A DNA stretch of 64,000 nt, from assembly GCA_050246795.1 (NCBI GenBank), contig JBFWVJ010000005.1, forward strand, positions 59,594 to 123,593, in the 5' to 3' direction. The notes under the pieces were generated by a model. That model searched no databases. It worked only from the letters and a program-made list of their open reading frames with translations, and was not told the DNA's origin. A program made the position numbers and the translations under genes. The stretch is from JBFWVJ01 sp050246795. GTDB lineage: Bacteria > Patescibacteriota > Gracilibacteria > JAUYGZ01. Every line of letters starts with the position of its first letter. Position 1 is the stretch's first letter. Shown here piece after piece: positions 18,268 through 26,606 of the stretch.

Positions 18268-18486
18268 TTAAGAATGTTTTTCCAGTTGAAAGATTTTTTC
18301 AAGGGGAGTATTAAATTCCTTTGCAATTTGCAGGGCGAGTTTCACGGAAGGGACGAATTTGCCTTTCTCGATGGAGATAATCGTTTGCCTGCTCACTCCG
18401 ACGGCTTCCGCAAGAGCCTCTTGCGTCAGGTTTTGTTTTTTTCGAAATGCTGTGAGTTTATTGACGACGGTGATGTTTTGGCTCAT
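18268..18486 (-). CDS. XRE-family HTH transcriptional regulator
   Basis: Start set at ATG 18486 (MSQNITVVNKL), giving 72 aa; a longer frame begins at 18522. A helix-turn-helix_3 domain covers almost the whole protein (QNLTQEALAEAVGVSRQTIISIEKG, then FVPSVKLALQIAKEFNTPLEKIF). It resembles short regulators that control the membrane protein encoded next to them. Confidence 0.85.
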   Translation of the reverse strand: MSQNITVVNKLTAFRKKQNLTQEALAEAVGVSRQTIISIEKGKFVPSVKLALQIAKEFNTPLEKIFQLEKHS

Positions 18487-18549
18487 ATATACGGAGAGTA
18501 ATCGTATCGTAGGTATTTTCACCTTCTTTTACAACCCTTTCCTTTTTTC

Positions 18550-19350
18550 ATGAAATCGTTTGCTTTTACGCTGCTCTTCCTTGCTGTAGTTCACTTTTCT
18601 CTTCCTTTGGCGATGGCCCATGAATTATTGCCAAAAGAAATCCTAGAAATCCTGCAAAATGATCCTGATTTGCAGAGTGAAGCTGCTCGTCAGCTCATCG
18701 ATGAGCATGCCAAGAATGGAACCCTTCAAGAGCAGCAGCAAGTACAGGAGCTTTTTGAACTTCGCGACCTTTCTACGACTGATGGATTTTGGACCTCATT
18801 TTCACGATTCATCGTCCTGGGTATTGAGCATATCCTCGAAGGGGTCGATCACATCTTGTTTCTCCTGTCTTTGTTGCTGGTGTTTGTCAATCTGCGAGGC
18901 ATTATTGTTCTGGTGTCTGCGTTTACGGTTTCTCATAGTGTGACATTGATTTTGGCGGGAAGTTCTGTCCTGAGTTTGAGTTCAACGATCGTAGAGCCCC
19001 TTATCGCTGGTTCAATTGTGATTGTCGCGATGGGATCCGTGTTCTTCTCCCAGTCCTCTTGGTGGAAAGGTCAAAAAAAAGTCTGGATCGTTTTCTTTTT
19101 TGGTCTCTTTCATGGATTAGGGTTTGCTGGATTGCTGGAAGGCCTTCAGATACCTGATGACCGGTTTATCAGTTCATTGCTGGCTTTTAACATCGGAATT
19201 GAATTGGGACAGATCTTTGTTTTGATGCTGGTACTCCCTTGGGTTTACTTGTTCAGAAAAAAAGCCTGGTATCCGGTTTTTATTCGAATCCTGGCCCTTC
19301 TGATTTCTTCCGTTGCCTTGTATTGGTTTATCGAACGTGTGTTTCTTTGA
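18550..19350 (+). CDS. HupE/UreJ-2 family membrane protein
   Basis: 266 aa. A signal peptide (LLFLAVVHFSLPLAMAH) precedes a ~55-residue helical extracytoplasmic part, then GIEHILEGVDHILFLLSLLLV and FGLFHGLGFAGLLEGL, both diagnostic of HupE/UreJ-2 proteins, with about six to seven helices. Relatives are proposed metal (nickel/cobalt) permeases or accessory proteins; no hydrogenase or urease genes are in this window, so the role here is open. It is divergent from the XRE regulator. Confidence 0.8.
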   Translation: MKSFAFTLLFLAVVHFSLPLAMAHELLPKEILEILQNDPDLQSEAARQLIDEHAKNGTLQEQQQVQELFELRDLSTTDGFWTSFSRFIVLGIEHILEGVDHILFLLSLLLVFVNLRGIIVLVSAFTVSHSVTLILAGSSVLSLSSTIVEPLIAGSIVIVAMGSVFFSQSSWWKGQKKVWIVFFFGLFHGLGFAGLLEGLQIPDDRFISSLLAFNIGIELGQIFVLMLVLPWVYLFRKKAWYPVFIRILALLISSVALYWFIERVFL

Positions 19351-20613
19351 TCAGTTTGCCTTCAGCAGTTCCTTCACAATCTTCTTGCTTTTCTCCACCC
19401 CCGGCTGGTTGAAGGCATCGATTTCATAGAGTTCACCGAGGACAGCGATCTGCATTTGAAAGAGCATGAAGAGTTCGCCAAGGGTGTGGGCGGAGAGTTC
19501 CGGGACTTGCAAAATGATGGTCGGTCGTCCGTCCTCCCGCAAGGCTTGCTCGGTAGCGTTGAGTTCGGCTCTCAAGATGTTATGCACTTTCAGCTTGGAG
19601 TTGGGGACAAGGACATCGACGTGAGGGTTGAGGACTTCGATAAAGAGATTGATCTTGTCATTTGGCCCATCTTGCAAAAGTTGGAGGACGGAATGCTGGT
19701 CGCTCGCGCCGCGGAGGGGGAGAGGAGTGATGCCGACTTCACGGGTCTTGCCGATGGATTCGGCGAGGAGTTGTTGGTACCAGAAGCCGAGAGCAGACAG
19801 CTGATCATCATAGATCAACATGCTGAGGATATTTTTTTTCTGAAGGCGAGGATGGATATCCTCGCCGGAAGAAGGGCGAGGTTCTCCAACCTCGCTTTCG
19901 GGGCTGCGTGTGGGGCGAGGATGTCGATCCTCGCTTTCGGTATGAGTGATCGAAGCAAGCTGGAGGGCTGGGTTTTCTTCGGTTTGTTCCAAGCAACGTT
20001 CCTTCATCTGTTTGGCACCGTCTAAGAGTTCATCGATATTCCCACCGAGCAAAGCGAAGGGGAGTAAGCCGACGGAGCTCAGGACGGAAAATCGGCCGCC
20101 GGCTTCTGGTGGGATTGGGAAGCTGGTGAGTTGGTCTCGTTCGGCGATTTCGCGGAGCTTGCCTTCTTTTGGATCAGTGATGATGATGAAGTTATTTTTG
20201 TATTGTTCGTCGGAATATTTTTCTTTGAGAATTTCGTATTGGGTCATGGTTTCCAGCGTGGTGCCGGATTTGCTGATGACGAGGACGAGGGTGCGTTCAG
20301 GGTTTATGGTGGAGAGTTCATGGTTGATCGTATTGGAGTCCAGATTATCAAGAACCTTCAAGCGTTGATCGAAGGGGAACAAGGCTTTCTGAAGCGTGAC
20401 AATTCCCAAAGCGGAGCCGCCCATGCCGAGGCAGAGGAGTCGGTCCCAGGTTCCTTGTTTTTCTTGGACAAATTTTTTGATCAGGGGGACGATGTGGTCG
20501 GGGTCTTCTGCGAGGTCGAGCCACTGCGTGAATTTGCGTTGGGGGATTTGTTCAAGCAGTTTGTAGGTTGTAGGTTGTAGGTTGGAGCGGAGGGAGGTTT
20601 TGAGGGAGAGCAT
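19351..20613 (-). CDS. pgi: Glucose-6-phosphate isomerase
   Basis: 420 aa. LCLGMGGSALGIVTLQKAL, ISKSGTTLETMTQYEIL and GGRFSVLSSVGLLPFALLG are the phosphosugar-isomerase signatures; QHSVLQLLQDGPND and a C-terminal catalytic-Lys region complete it. It interconverts glucose-6-P and fructose-6-P. Two oddities are visible: the N-terminus carries a repeat-derived peptide (NLQPTTYKL), and residues ~220-257 are an insertion of Pro/Arg/Glu-rich peptide encoded by three hairpin repeats (separate entry). The frame is intact, so the enzyme may still be functional. Confidence 0.88.
   Translation of the reverse strand: MLSLKTSLRSNLQPTTYKLLEQIPQRKFTQWLDLAEDPDHIVPLIKKFVQEKQGTWDRLLCLGMGGSALGIVTLQKALFPFDQRLKVLDNLDSNTINHELSTINPERTLVLVISKSGTTLETMTQYEILKEKYSDEQYKNNFIIITDPKEGKLREIAERDQLTSFPIPPEAGGRFSVLSSVGLLPFALLGGNIDELLDGAKQMKERCLEQTEENPALQLASITHTESEDRHPRPTRSPESEVGEPRPSSGEDIHPRLQKKNILSMLIYDDQLSALGFWYQQLLAESIGKTREVGITPLPLRGASDQHSVLQLLQDGPNDKINLFIEVLNPHVDVLVPNSKLKVHNILRAELNATEQALREDGRPTIILQVPELSAHTLGELFMLFQMQIAVLGELYEIDAFNQPGVEKSKKIVKELLKAN
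19845..19934. repeat. Three tandem hairpins inserted in the pgi coding sequence
   Basis: Three palindromes of one design, GGCGAGG-n-CCTCGC, lie at 19845-19866, 19875-19895 and 19914-19934. Their arms are identical and only the loops differ (ATGGATAT, TTCTCCAA, ATGTCGAT). Spacers are short. They are read in frame in pgi as a Pro/Arg/Glu-rich insert. Other bacterial PGIs I know of have no such segment. Confidence 0.8.
20560..20590. repeat. Short tandem repeat GTAGGTT in the pgi 5' end
   Basis: GTTTGTAGGTTGTAGGTTG is a three-fold repeat of a 7-mer read on the minus strand as the peptide QPTTYKL. A similar repeat is found in tsaE (63181-63215). Confidence 0.6.
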
Positions 20614-20640
20614 GTGGTGGGGTTAGCGGTTAGCTTCTTA

Positions 20641-20686
20641 GCTTTCTAGCTTTTTAGGTTTTGAAAATCCTAGGAAGCTAGAAAGC
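20641..20686. terminator. Long hairpin upstream of pgi, terminator-like
   Basis: GCTTTCTAGC...TTAGG (20641-20658) pairs with CCTAGGAAGCTAGAAAGC (20669-20686), about 16 of 18 bases. It lies between the minus-strand pgi start and the stop of the next minus-strand gene. AGCTTCTTAGCTTTC-type runs also occur at 62925-62960, so this may be a dispersed repeat as well as a terminator. Confidence 0.45.
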
Positions 20687-20693
20687 AAGAAAG

Positions 20694-20933
20694 CTAGTTA
20701 TATTGATTATTAAACTCTATCTCCACATCATTCCACTTATACGTCCCTCTCCGCTTGTCATAGCACTTGTGCAAGGCTTCATCCCGGTCTTTTTCATCGG
20801 TGATTTGTTTGAAAGGGCAGCGCTTGCACTGGACGTCGACGGTGTACTTCATGCAGCAGCTACTCTTATAGAGAGGATTTTGTTCTCCTTCGTTCGGTCG
20901 GAAGGCGGCGCTGAGGTGGTCGAGGATGGACAT
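20694..20933 (-). CDS. Small Cys-rich hypothetical protein (79 aa)
   Basis: Start set at ATG 20933 (MSILDHLSAAFRPNEGEQ). It has SSCCMKYTVDVQCKRCPF and a later HKCYDKRRG, a probable zinc or metal site. The frame runs further upstream but there encodes KTLKTVKTL repeats from a low-complexity DNA tract (20940-20985), so that extension is rejected. Family not recognised. Confidence 0.5.
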   Translation of the reverse strand: MSILDHLSAAFRPNEGEQNPLYKSSCCMKYTVDVQCKRCPFKQITDEKDRDEALHKCYDKRRGTYKWNDVEIEFNNQYN

Positions 20934-20939
20934 GGGAGG

Positions 20940-20985
20940 GAGGGTCTTAACGGTTTTAAGGGTTTTAACGGTCTTAAGGGTTCGA
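20940..20985. repeat. Low-complexity tandem repeat (TTAACGGTTTTAAGGG type)
   Basis: Alternating units of GTCTTAACGG and TTTTAAGGG between the 79-aa gene and the SLH-esterase. It has no coding character of its own and probably arose by slippage. Confidence 0.5.
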
Positions 20986-21151
20986 AGAGATAAAATGATC
21001 GTAAGGAAGAATTCATTCAAAGTATAGTCTTTAGGAGATGCTTTCATAAATGAAGTTATAAAATGAAGGCCTCGCTTGTCTTGGGAACATGGAAAGAACT
21101 TGAAATTTGGTGCTGAATCCGTCGTAATAAGAGGAGTTCTCATCATCTCTC

Positions 21152-22483
21152 ATGAAAAAATTCTTCGGTGTGTTCTTGATGTTCTCCCTTCTTTTCAGTG
21201 CTCCGACTCCTCTTCAGGCTGCGGAGAGTTTTCACGATGTAAAGGACCATCCTTATCAGGAAACGATCGATGCTCTGCGCGACCGAGGGATAGTGTCGGG
21301 GTACTCAGATGGGACCTTTCGTCCCTACGATCCCATCAATCGAGCGGAGATGTTGAAAATCATTCTTTCCGCAAAAGGGGAGCGTATTGGAACTGAAACA
21401 GATTGTTTTCGGGATGTCGGTACCGAATGGTTCGCTCCCTTTGTCTGTCATGCCAAGGCCGAGAATATTGTGAAGGGCTATGCGGACAATCGCTTCAATC
21501 CGGCCCAGCCGGTGAAGATGGTGGAGGGATTGAAGATGGCACTTGAGACCTTTCAGCAGCAGGTGAGTGTTCCTGGAGAAGGAGAAGAATGGTTTCAGCC
21601 CTATGCGGAGTTCGCTCATGTCAACAATCTGTTCTCGAAGTACAGTTACATCCCGGGTCGGAATATGCAGAGGGGGGAAATGGCGTTTTTGGTGCATTCC
21701 CTGCTCTTGAACCAGGACGGAACCAAGCCTTTCACGGGAGTTCGGGCCCATCTTTCGGCTGGTTGTGGAAAGCCTGCTCCTCGGACGGCGCCGACGTCGT
21801 CCGTCATCAATGGAGTTCGACAAACGTATATCACAGATGTGCCGGGGGGGTATGATCCGAACGTCCCTATTGCTCTGACCTTCGGTTGGCATGGCCGGAC
21901 GAATACTAATGCCCGAGTGAGGACGTATTACAAAGTCTATGAAGCTGCCAAAGGTGGCACGATCATGGTGTATCCGGTCGGAGTGGGGCCCTGGAATATC
22001 GAACGGGATGTAGCCATCTTTGATCAGCTCTTGGCGGAATTTTCCGAGAACTATTGCATTGATCTGGATCGGATTTTTATCGTGGGACATTCCCTGGGGT
22101 CTTGGTTTACCAATAGCCTTGCCTGTGCCCGAGGGAATGTGATCCGTGCCAGCGGCAGTCTCGGTGGCAGTACGACGGATACGGGTTGTACCGGACCGGT
22201 GGCGGCGATTACCATGCACAATCCCGCCGACACCTTGTCGCCTTTCCGAGACGGTATCAAAGCCCGTGATCTTCATTTAGCTCAGAATGCCTGTGGGATC
22301 CCGACGGTAGCCTATTCCAGTCCCGCGAAAGCCAATTGTGTTTCGTATACCCAATGCGCTCCTGACCAGCCGGTGGTGTGGTGTCCCCATACGGAGGATC
22401 ACTCCTGGGGAGACTATTATCCTCATGGTTGGCCCAAGTGGACCGGGTCGGAAATCTGGAAGTTTTTTGAAAGTTTGGACTAA
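21152..22483 (+). CDS. SLH-anchored esterase (PHB depolymerase/feruloyl esterase-like)
   Basis: 443 aa. A signal peptide (residues 1-24) is followed by three SLH repeats (~27-70 with IVSGYSDGTFRPYDPINRAE, ~85-130 with IVKGYADNRFNP, ~145-185), which attach proteins to cell-wall polymers. From ~205 an alpha/beta-hydrolase domain resembles secreted PHB depolymerase-like esterases: GWHGRTN oxyanion region, GHSLG nucleophile elbow (S314) and a late His in TEDHSWGDYYPHGWP. It probably hydrolyses esters at the cell surface; substrate unknown. Confidence 0.8.
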   Translation: MKKFFGVFLMFSLLFSAPTPLQAAESFHDVKDHPYQETIDALRDRGIVSGYSDGTFRPYDPINRAEMLKIILSAKGERIGTETDCFRDVGTEWFAPFVCHAKAENIVKGYADNRFNPAQPVKMVEGLKMALETFQQQVSVPGEGEEWFQPYAEFAHVNNLFSKYSYIPGRNMQRGEMAFLVHSLLLNQDGTKPFTGVRAHLSAGCGKPAPRTAPTSSVINGVRQTYITDVPGGYDPNVPIALTFGWHGRTNTNARVRTYYKVYEAAKGGTIMVYPVGVGPWNIERDVAIFDQLLAEFSENYCIDLDRIFIVGHSLGSWFTNSLACARGNVIRASGSLGGSTTDTGCTGPVAAITMHNPADTLSPFRDGIKARDLHLAQNACGIPTVAYSSPAKANCVSYTQCAPDQPVVWCPHTEDHSWGDYYPHGWPKWTGSEIWKFFESLD

Positions 22484-22565
22484 ACTGGAACTAGAACCGC
22501 CTTTACAAGCCCTTTCCCATGCCTTATGCTCCTTTCTGTTAGATTTTAAGCACTTCTAGGCATCT

Positions 22566-24848
22566 ATGGCTGTAAAACTGGTGGATCTTGCCGACTCGTT
22601 GGGACTCAAAGTAGCCGAACTCCGCGACTACATTGATTTTTTGGATCTGGATATCCCCAAAAACGCTTTGGAGATGAGTGATGAAAAGGCGCGGATTTTA
22701 GAAGAAGAAGTCCGCAAAGATATGGGAGATGACGGAGAAGCTGAGGGAGAAGAGGAGGTTTTGGAGGAAGAGGAAGAGATTGAAGAAGTGAATGATGATG
22801 AAGAGATTGAGATCAGTGACGAATCCATTTCAAAGGTTCAGGAATATGAAGAAGCACTTGAAGAAGAACGACAGCGCGAAATCTTGGATGAGCAGCGACG
22901 AATGACGGCGGGAAAGAAAGAGGGAAAAGTGAAGCCGAAGCCGAAGTCGAAGAAGGACCGCAAGGATCGTAAAGATACTAAAGATACTAAAGATGGTAAA
23001 GATACTAAGGAAGCCGTTGGAGAAGTCGCAGCAGATGATCGAGAGAAGGATACTGGAGTGGAAGAAGCGGACCTGCGCAAGGCAACAGGCATCGTTGAAA
23101 TTCCTGATGTTATTTCCGTGAACGATTTTGCGCAGCGCTCTGGAATTCCAGTGGCGCGGGTGATCGGGGAACTGATGAAGAATGGAATCCTCGCGACGAT
23201 CAATCAACAAATCGATTATGACACGGCGGCCATCATCGCTCAGGACTTTGGGGTGAAGATCAACCGCAAGCGTGAGCAGGCTTCTGTAGAAGAACTCATG
23301 GGGGGAGATTTGCAGTCGTTCATCAAAGAAGATGATGCGGAGAACCTCCAGGAACGTCCACCGGTGGTGGTGGTGATGGGGCACGTCGATCATGGGAAGA
23401 CAAAGATTCTCGATACCATCCGAAACACCGATGTGGTCGCGGGCGAAAGCGGAGGAATTACCCAGCATATCGGGGCGTACCAGATCACCCACAAGGACAA
23501 GCGTATTACCTTCTTGGATACTCCTGGTCACGAATCGTTCTCAGCCATGCGTGCTCGAGGAGCGAGAGTGACGGACATCGCTATTCTCGTCGTCGCGGCG
23601 GATGAGGGGGTGAAACCGCAGACGGAAGAAGCCTATCAGCACGCGAAGGCGGCTGGAGTGCCTTTGATCGTTGCGATTAATAAGATGGATAAGGAAAATG
23701 CTGATCCGAACCGCGTGAAAAATGAGTTGGGTCAGAAGCTGGGGATCGCACTGGAGGAATGGGGAGGGGAAGTGGCGGCGGTACCGGTGTCGGCTATGAC
23801 GGGAGAGGGCATTAATGATTTGCTCGACCATATTTTGTTGATCGCCGAAGTCAATCAGTACAAGGCCAACCCCAATCGTGAAGCGGTGGGGACGGTGATC
23901 GAAAGCCATTTGGATAAAAATCTGGGTCCCATCGCGACGGTGATCGTGAATACCGGAACGCTGCAGGTGATGGATAATGTAGTCATCGGAGAAAGCTTCG
24001 GACGTATCAAGCGCATGATGGACCATAAGGGGAAGAGCCTGCGGGCGGTAGGGCCATCTGGTCCCGTACAGATCGCTGGGCTGTCACAAGTGCCTTTGGC
24101 GGGGGAGCTGATGATCGTGGTGAAGGATGAAAAGACGGCGCGTGATCGGGCTTTGAAGATTCAGGCGAAGAAGAAGATCGTTGCGAGCAAGAATTCCCTG
24201 GTGGAGTTGATGAGCCGAATCAAGCAGGGGCGATTGAAGACCCTCAAGATCATCGTGAAGGCGGACACCAAGGGTTCACTCGAAGCGATCAAGAGCAGCT
24301 TAAATAAGATCGATTCGGCAGAAGTCGGGATCCAAGTGATCCACAGCGGTATCGGAAACGTGACCATGAACGATGTGAACATGGCGGTGTCCAGTATGGC
24401 AGTGATCTTTGCGTTCCATGTCGATACGCCGACTGAGGTTGAGCGGCTGGCCGAACAGTATGGAATAGAAATCCGTCCGATGAAGATCATTTATAAGCTT
24501 CTCGAAGAGGTGTCACAAATCCTGGAAGGGTTGTTGGATCCGGAGATCGTGGAGGTGGAAATCGGGGAAGCGAAGGTGATCCAGGTTTTCATGTCGAAGA
24601 AAAAAGACATGATCATTGGGTGTAAGGTGGTCAAGGGTCTCATGCAAAACAAGGTGAAGGTTCGGGTTTTGAGAGGCGACCAGCTCATCGGAGAAGGAGT
24701 GATTGCGGGATTGCAAAGGGGCACAGAAAAGGTAAATGAAATGAAAGAAGGCTTTGAGTGCGGGATTAAGCTGGAAAGTGAAATCAAGGCTGAGCCGGAA
24801 GATTTGCTTCAGGCGTACAGGATCGAGAAGAAGAAGAGGACCTTGTGA
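22566..24848 (+). CDS. infB: Translation initiation factor IF-2
   Basis: 760 aa. The N-terminal ~165 residues are acidic then Lys/Asp-rich low complexity (KDRKDRKDTKDTKDGKDTKE). An IF2_N-like segment follows (ISVNDFAQRSGIPVARVIGELMKNG), then the GTPase: GHVDHGKT (G1), DTPGHE (G3), NKMD (G4), with domains II-IV to the end. It places initiator tRNA on the ribosome. The Lys/Asp tract is encoded by near-perfect AAAGATACT repeats, which may vary in length. Confidence 0.95.
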   Translation: MAVKLVDLADSLGLKVAELRDYIDFLDLDIPKNALEMSDEKARILEEEVRKDMGDDGEAEGEEEVLEEEEEIEEVNDDEEIEISDESISKVQEYEEALEEERQREILDEQRRMTAGKKEGKVKPKPKSKKDRKDRKDTKDTKDGKDTKEAVGEVAADDREKDTGVEEADLRKATGIVEIPDVISVNDFAQRSGIPVARVIGELMKNGILATINQQIDYDTAAIIAQDFGVKINRKREQASVEELMGGDLQSFIKEDDAENLQERPPVVVVMGHVDHGKTKILDTIRNTDVVAGESGGITQHIGAYQITHKDKRITFLDTPGHESFSAMRARGARVTDIAILVVAADEGVKPQTEEAYQHAKAAGVPLIVAINKMDKENADPNRVKNELGQKLGIALEEWGGEVAAVPVSAMTGEGINDLLDHILLIAEVNQYKANPNREAVGTVIESHLDKNLGPIATVIVNTGTLQVMDNVVIGESFGRIKRMMDHKGKSLRAVGPSGPVQIAGLSQVPLAGELMIVVKDEKTARDRALKIQAKKKIVASKNSLVELMSRIKQGRLKTLKIIVKADTKGSLEAIKSSLNKIDSAEVGIQVIHSGIGNVTMNDVNMAVSSMAVIFAFHVDTPTEVERLAEQYGIEIRPMKIIYKLLEEVSQILEGLLDPEIVEVEIGEAKVIQVFMSKKKDMIIGCKVVKGLMQNKVKVRVLRGDQLIGEGVIAGLQRGTEKVNEMKEGFECGIKLESEIKAEPEDLLQAYRIEKKKRTL

Positions 24849-24862
24849 TGAAGATTTCATGG

Positions 24863-24868
24863 TATAAT
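24863..24868 (+). promoter_or_regulatory. Extended -10 box TGGTATAAT
   Basis: TGGTATAAT ends at 24868, 19 nt before the ATG at 24888. The same extended -10 appears before the retroelement target gene (31046-31053). It overlaps the possible ATG at 24867, which argues for a start at 24876 or 24888. Confidence 0.5.
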
Positions 24869-24887
24869 GAAAGGAATGATTTTTTCT

Positions 24888-25490
24888 ATGCCTGAAAAAA
24901 ACTACAAAAATCCTGCTGACTTCGACATCCCGGAGACCTATCGAGCGATCACTCCCGGTGAACTGTGGAAGGCTTCTGCAGATCCAGCACTTCGAGCGAA
25001 GATTCGGTTTTTCTCCGAACAGGTGGAGGATGTGATGTCGGCGTATATGAAGGGTGAAGAGACCCCTGAGGAAGTGGCGTTTCTCAAGCAGTGCCGAGAG
25101 GACAGCAAAGCCTTTCGGAAAGCGCTCGAGGGCAAAATTCGGGCGGTGGCTGACGGACTGGATGAAGATTCGGTTGAGGCGTTTGTATTTGAGCAGCTTC
25201 GGTGTTCCAACACCAGGAGCAAGAAGGCTGGTTTTACTTTTTCTGTTGAAATCCGTCCGCTCTTCTTCACTTCGCTCATGGAAGACGAACAGAAAGAGAG
25301 ATCACGATATGCTTCTGAAAACAGGTATACGGTGTTCTTTCACATCGATCAGCATCACCGATTTCAGATGACGCGGTTCGTGGTACCGAATGCCACTCAT
25401 CACACGGGATACCAGCTGGTGATGGAGTCTGTATTGTCGGTGTTGGCAAGTACCCCATATATTGGACAGGCATTATGCAAGATAGCATGA
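24888..25490 (+). CDS. Hypothetical protein, C-terminus altered by an IS insertion
   Basis: Start chosen at 24888 (MPEKNYKNPADFD) because the promoter -10 box covers the ATG at 24867. 200 aa, soluble, mostly helical, with a C-terminal domain (FSVEIRPLFFTSLMEDEQKERS, TVFFHIDQHHRFQMTRFVV). The last ~15 residues (STPYIGQALCKIA) are encoded by the left end of the IS3-family element from 25441, so the native C-terminus has been replaced. No continuation is seen beyond the IS. Family not recognised. Confidence 0.55.
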   Translation: MPEKNYKNPADFDIPETYRAITPGELWKASADPALRAKIRFFSEQVEDVMSAYMKGEETPEEVAFLKQCREDSKAFRKALEGKIRAVADGLDEDSVEAFVFEQLRCSNTRSKKAGFTFSVEIRPLFFTSLMEDEQKERSRYASENRYTVFFHIDQHHRFQMTRFVVPNATHHTGYQLVMESVLSVLASTPYIGQALCKIA

Positions 25491-25513
25491 TGTGACTGTA
25501 ACCAATACCAGAT

Positions 25514-25783
25514 ATGGCAAGAACACGTATTTCTCCTGAGATTAAGGAACAAATCCTCCATCGGATTCGCACTGAGGGAGTTTCAGCAGCAGATGCCGCA
25601 CGTGAGCATGGTGTGAGTTTGCCGACGGTGTATGCCTGGCTTCGAAGATCGACGGTGATGCCTTCGAATATTCTGCAGATCAACAAGCTGAAACGGGAGA
25701 ATGAGGAACTTAAAAGACTGCTGGGAGAAGCGATGCTCATGAACGAGCGGTCCAAAAAAAATAGAGCTCACCATGCGTTCTAA
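25514..25783 (+). CDS. IS3-family transposase OrfA
   Basis: 89 aa: helix-turn-helix (SAADAAREHGVSLPTVYAWLRR) then a leucine-zipper-like helix (INKLKRENEELKRLLGEAML), the standard OrfA layout. It binds IS ends and pairs with OrfB. An A8 run (25754-25761) near its end could allow frameshifting to OrfB, although OrfB also has its own ATG. Confidence 0.88.
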   Translation: MARTRISPEIKEQILHRIRTEGVSAADAAREHGVSLPTVYAWLRRSTVMPSNILQINKLKRENEELKRLLGEAMLMNERSKKNRAHHAF

Positions 25784-26585
25784 ACAGAGTAAAAAAGCAT
25801 TGGCGAAGAAGCTTGGGGTTTCCAGATCATCCCTGTACTACACCTCCAAGATGAAGGTGAGAGATCAAGCTCTCAAAGACCAGCTTTTGACAGCTCTTTC
25901 AGAACATCCTTCATACGGACATCGACGACTCGCCATTCATCTGGGTAGAAACAAGAAATGCGTTCTGAGGGTCATGAAGAAGTATGGCATCAAGCCATAT
26001 CGAAGAAGAGTCAGAAGACCTCGAAAGAAGAACGATCTGAACAGAGACCCTCTCTGTGTTCCTAACTATGCGAAGATTTTGTGTCCGCTTAGAAGAAATG
26101 TGCTTTGGGCCTCGGACTTCACCTACTTGTGGTTTCGAGGGAGGTTTTGGTATTTGGCGACGGTGATTGATGTCTTCAGCCGGGAAATTGTGGGTTTCTC
26201 TTTCTCTGGGAAACATGATCGAGAACTGATTCTCGGTGCTCTCAAGGACGCTCTGAGCAGAAACTCAGCTCCGATATATCTTCACTCTGATCAGGGGAGC
26301 GAATACACCTCATACCAGTACTTGGAACTTTTGAAGGAAAAAACAATTAAGGCTTCTTTCAGCGACAAAGCATCTCCTTGGCAGAACGGATTTCAGGAAT
26401 CCTTCTACAGCGAATTCAAAAAAGATCTCGGTGAAAGCTCACGGTTCGAGACGGTGGGAGAATTCATGGAAGCACTTTATTTACAAGTCCACTATTACAA
26501 TCATAAGCGCATTCACACCGCTCTCAAGATGCCCCCAGCTCAGTTTGCGAGACAACATTCACTGCCTGCATACAAGCTGTCTTAA
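25773..26585 (+). CDS. IS3-family transposase OrfB (DDE integrase)
   Basis: 270 aa with an HTH_21 part (YGHRRLAIHLGRNKKCVLRVMKKYGI) and an rve core. The DDE triad is in ASDFTY, HSDQGSEY and FQESFYSEFKKD. All three residues are present, so it looks active. It overlaps OrfA by 11 nt in another frame. Confidence 0.9.
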   Translation: MRSKQSKKALAKKLGVSRSSLYYTSKMKVRDQALKDQLLTALSEHPSYGHRRLAIHLGRNKKCVLRVMKKYGIKPYRRRVRRPRKKNDLNRDPLCVPNYAKILCPLRRNVLWASDFTYLWFRGRFWYLATVIDVFSREIVGFSFSGKHDRELILGALKDALSRNSAPIYLHSDQGSEYTSYQYLELLKEKTIKASFSDKASPWQNGFQESFYSEFKKDLGESSRFETVGEFMEALYLQVHYYNHKRIHTALKMPPAQFARQHSLPAYKLS

Positions 26586-26606
26586 ATTCGGGGTACTTGC
26601 CACACC

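Larger units (their letters stand above)
25441..26604 (+). mobile_element. IS3-family insertion sequence
   Basis: Terminal inverted repeats are TGTTGGCAAGTACCCC at the left (25441-25456) and, reversed, TGTGGCAAGTACCCC at the right (26590-26604), differing by one indel. Length about 1.16 kb with two overlapping transposase frames. No clear target-site duplication: flanks are GTCGG and CCTCA. It interrupts the end of the preceding gene and marks the left border of the AT-rich island, where it seems to have removed the last cassette boundary. Confidence 0.85.

Noticed and set aside
20940..21146. Upstream extension of the 79-aa Cys-rich gene
   Set aside because: The added peptide is KTLKTVKTL-type translation of a DNA repeat.
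22566..24848. Alternative genetic code with TGA as a sense codon (known in Gracilibacteria)
   Set aside because: TGA stops infB, recQ, dps and other genes at normal family lengths.
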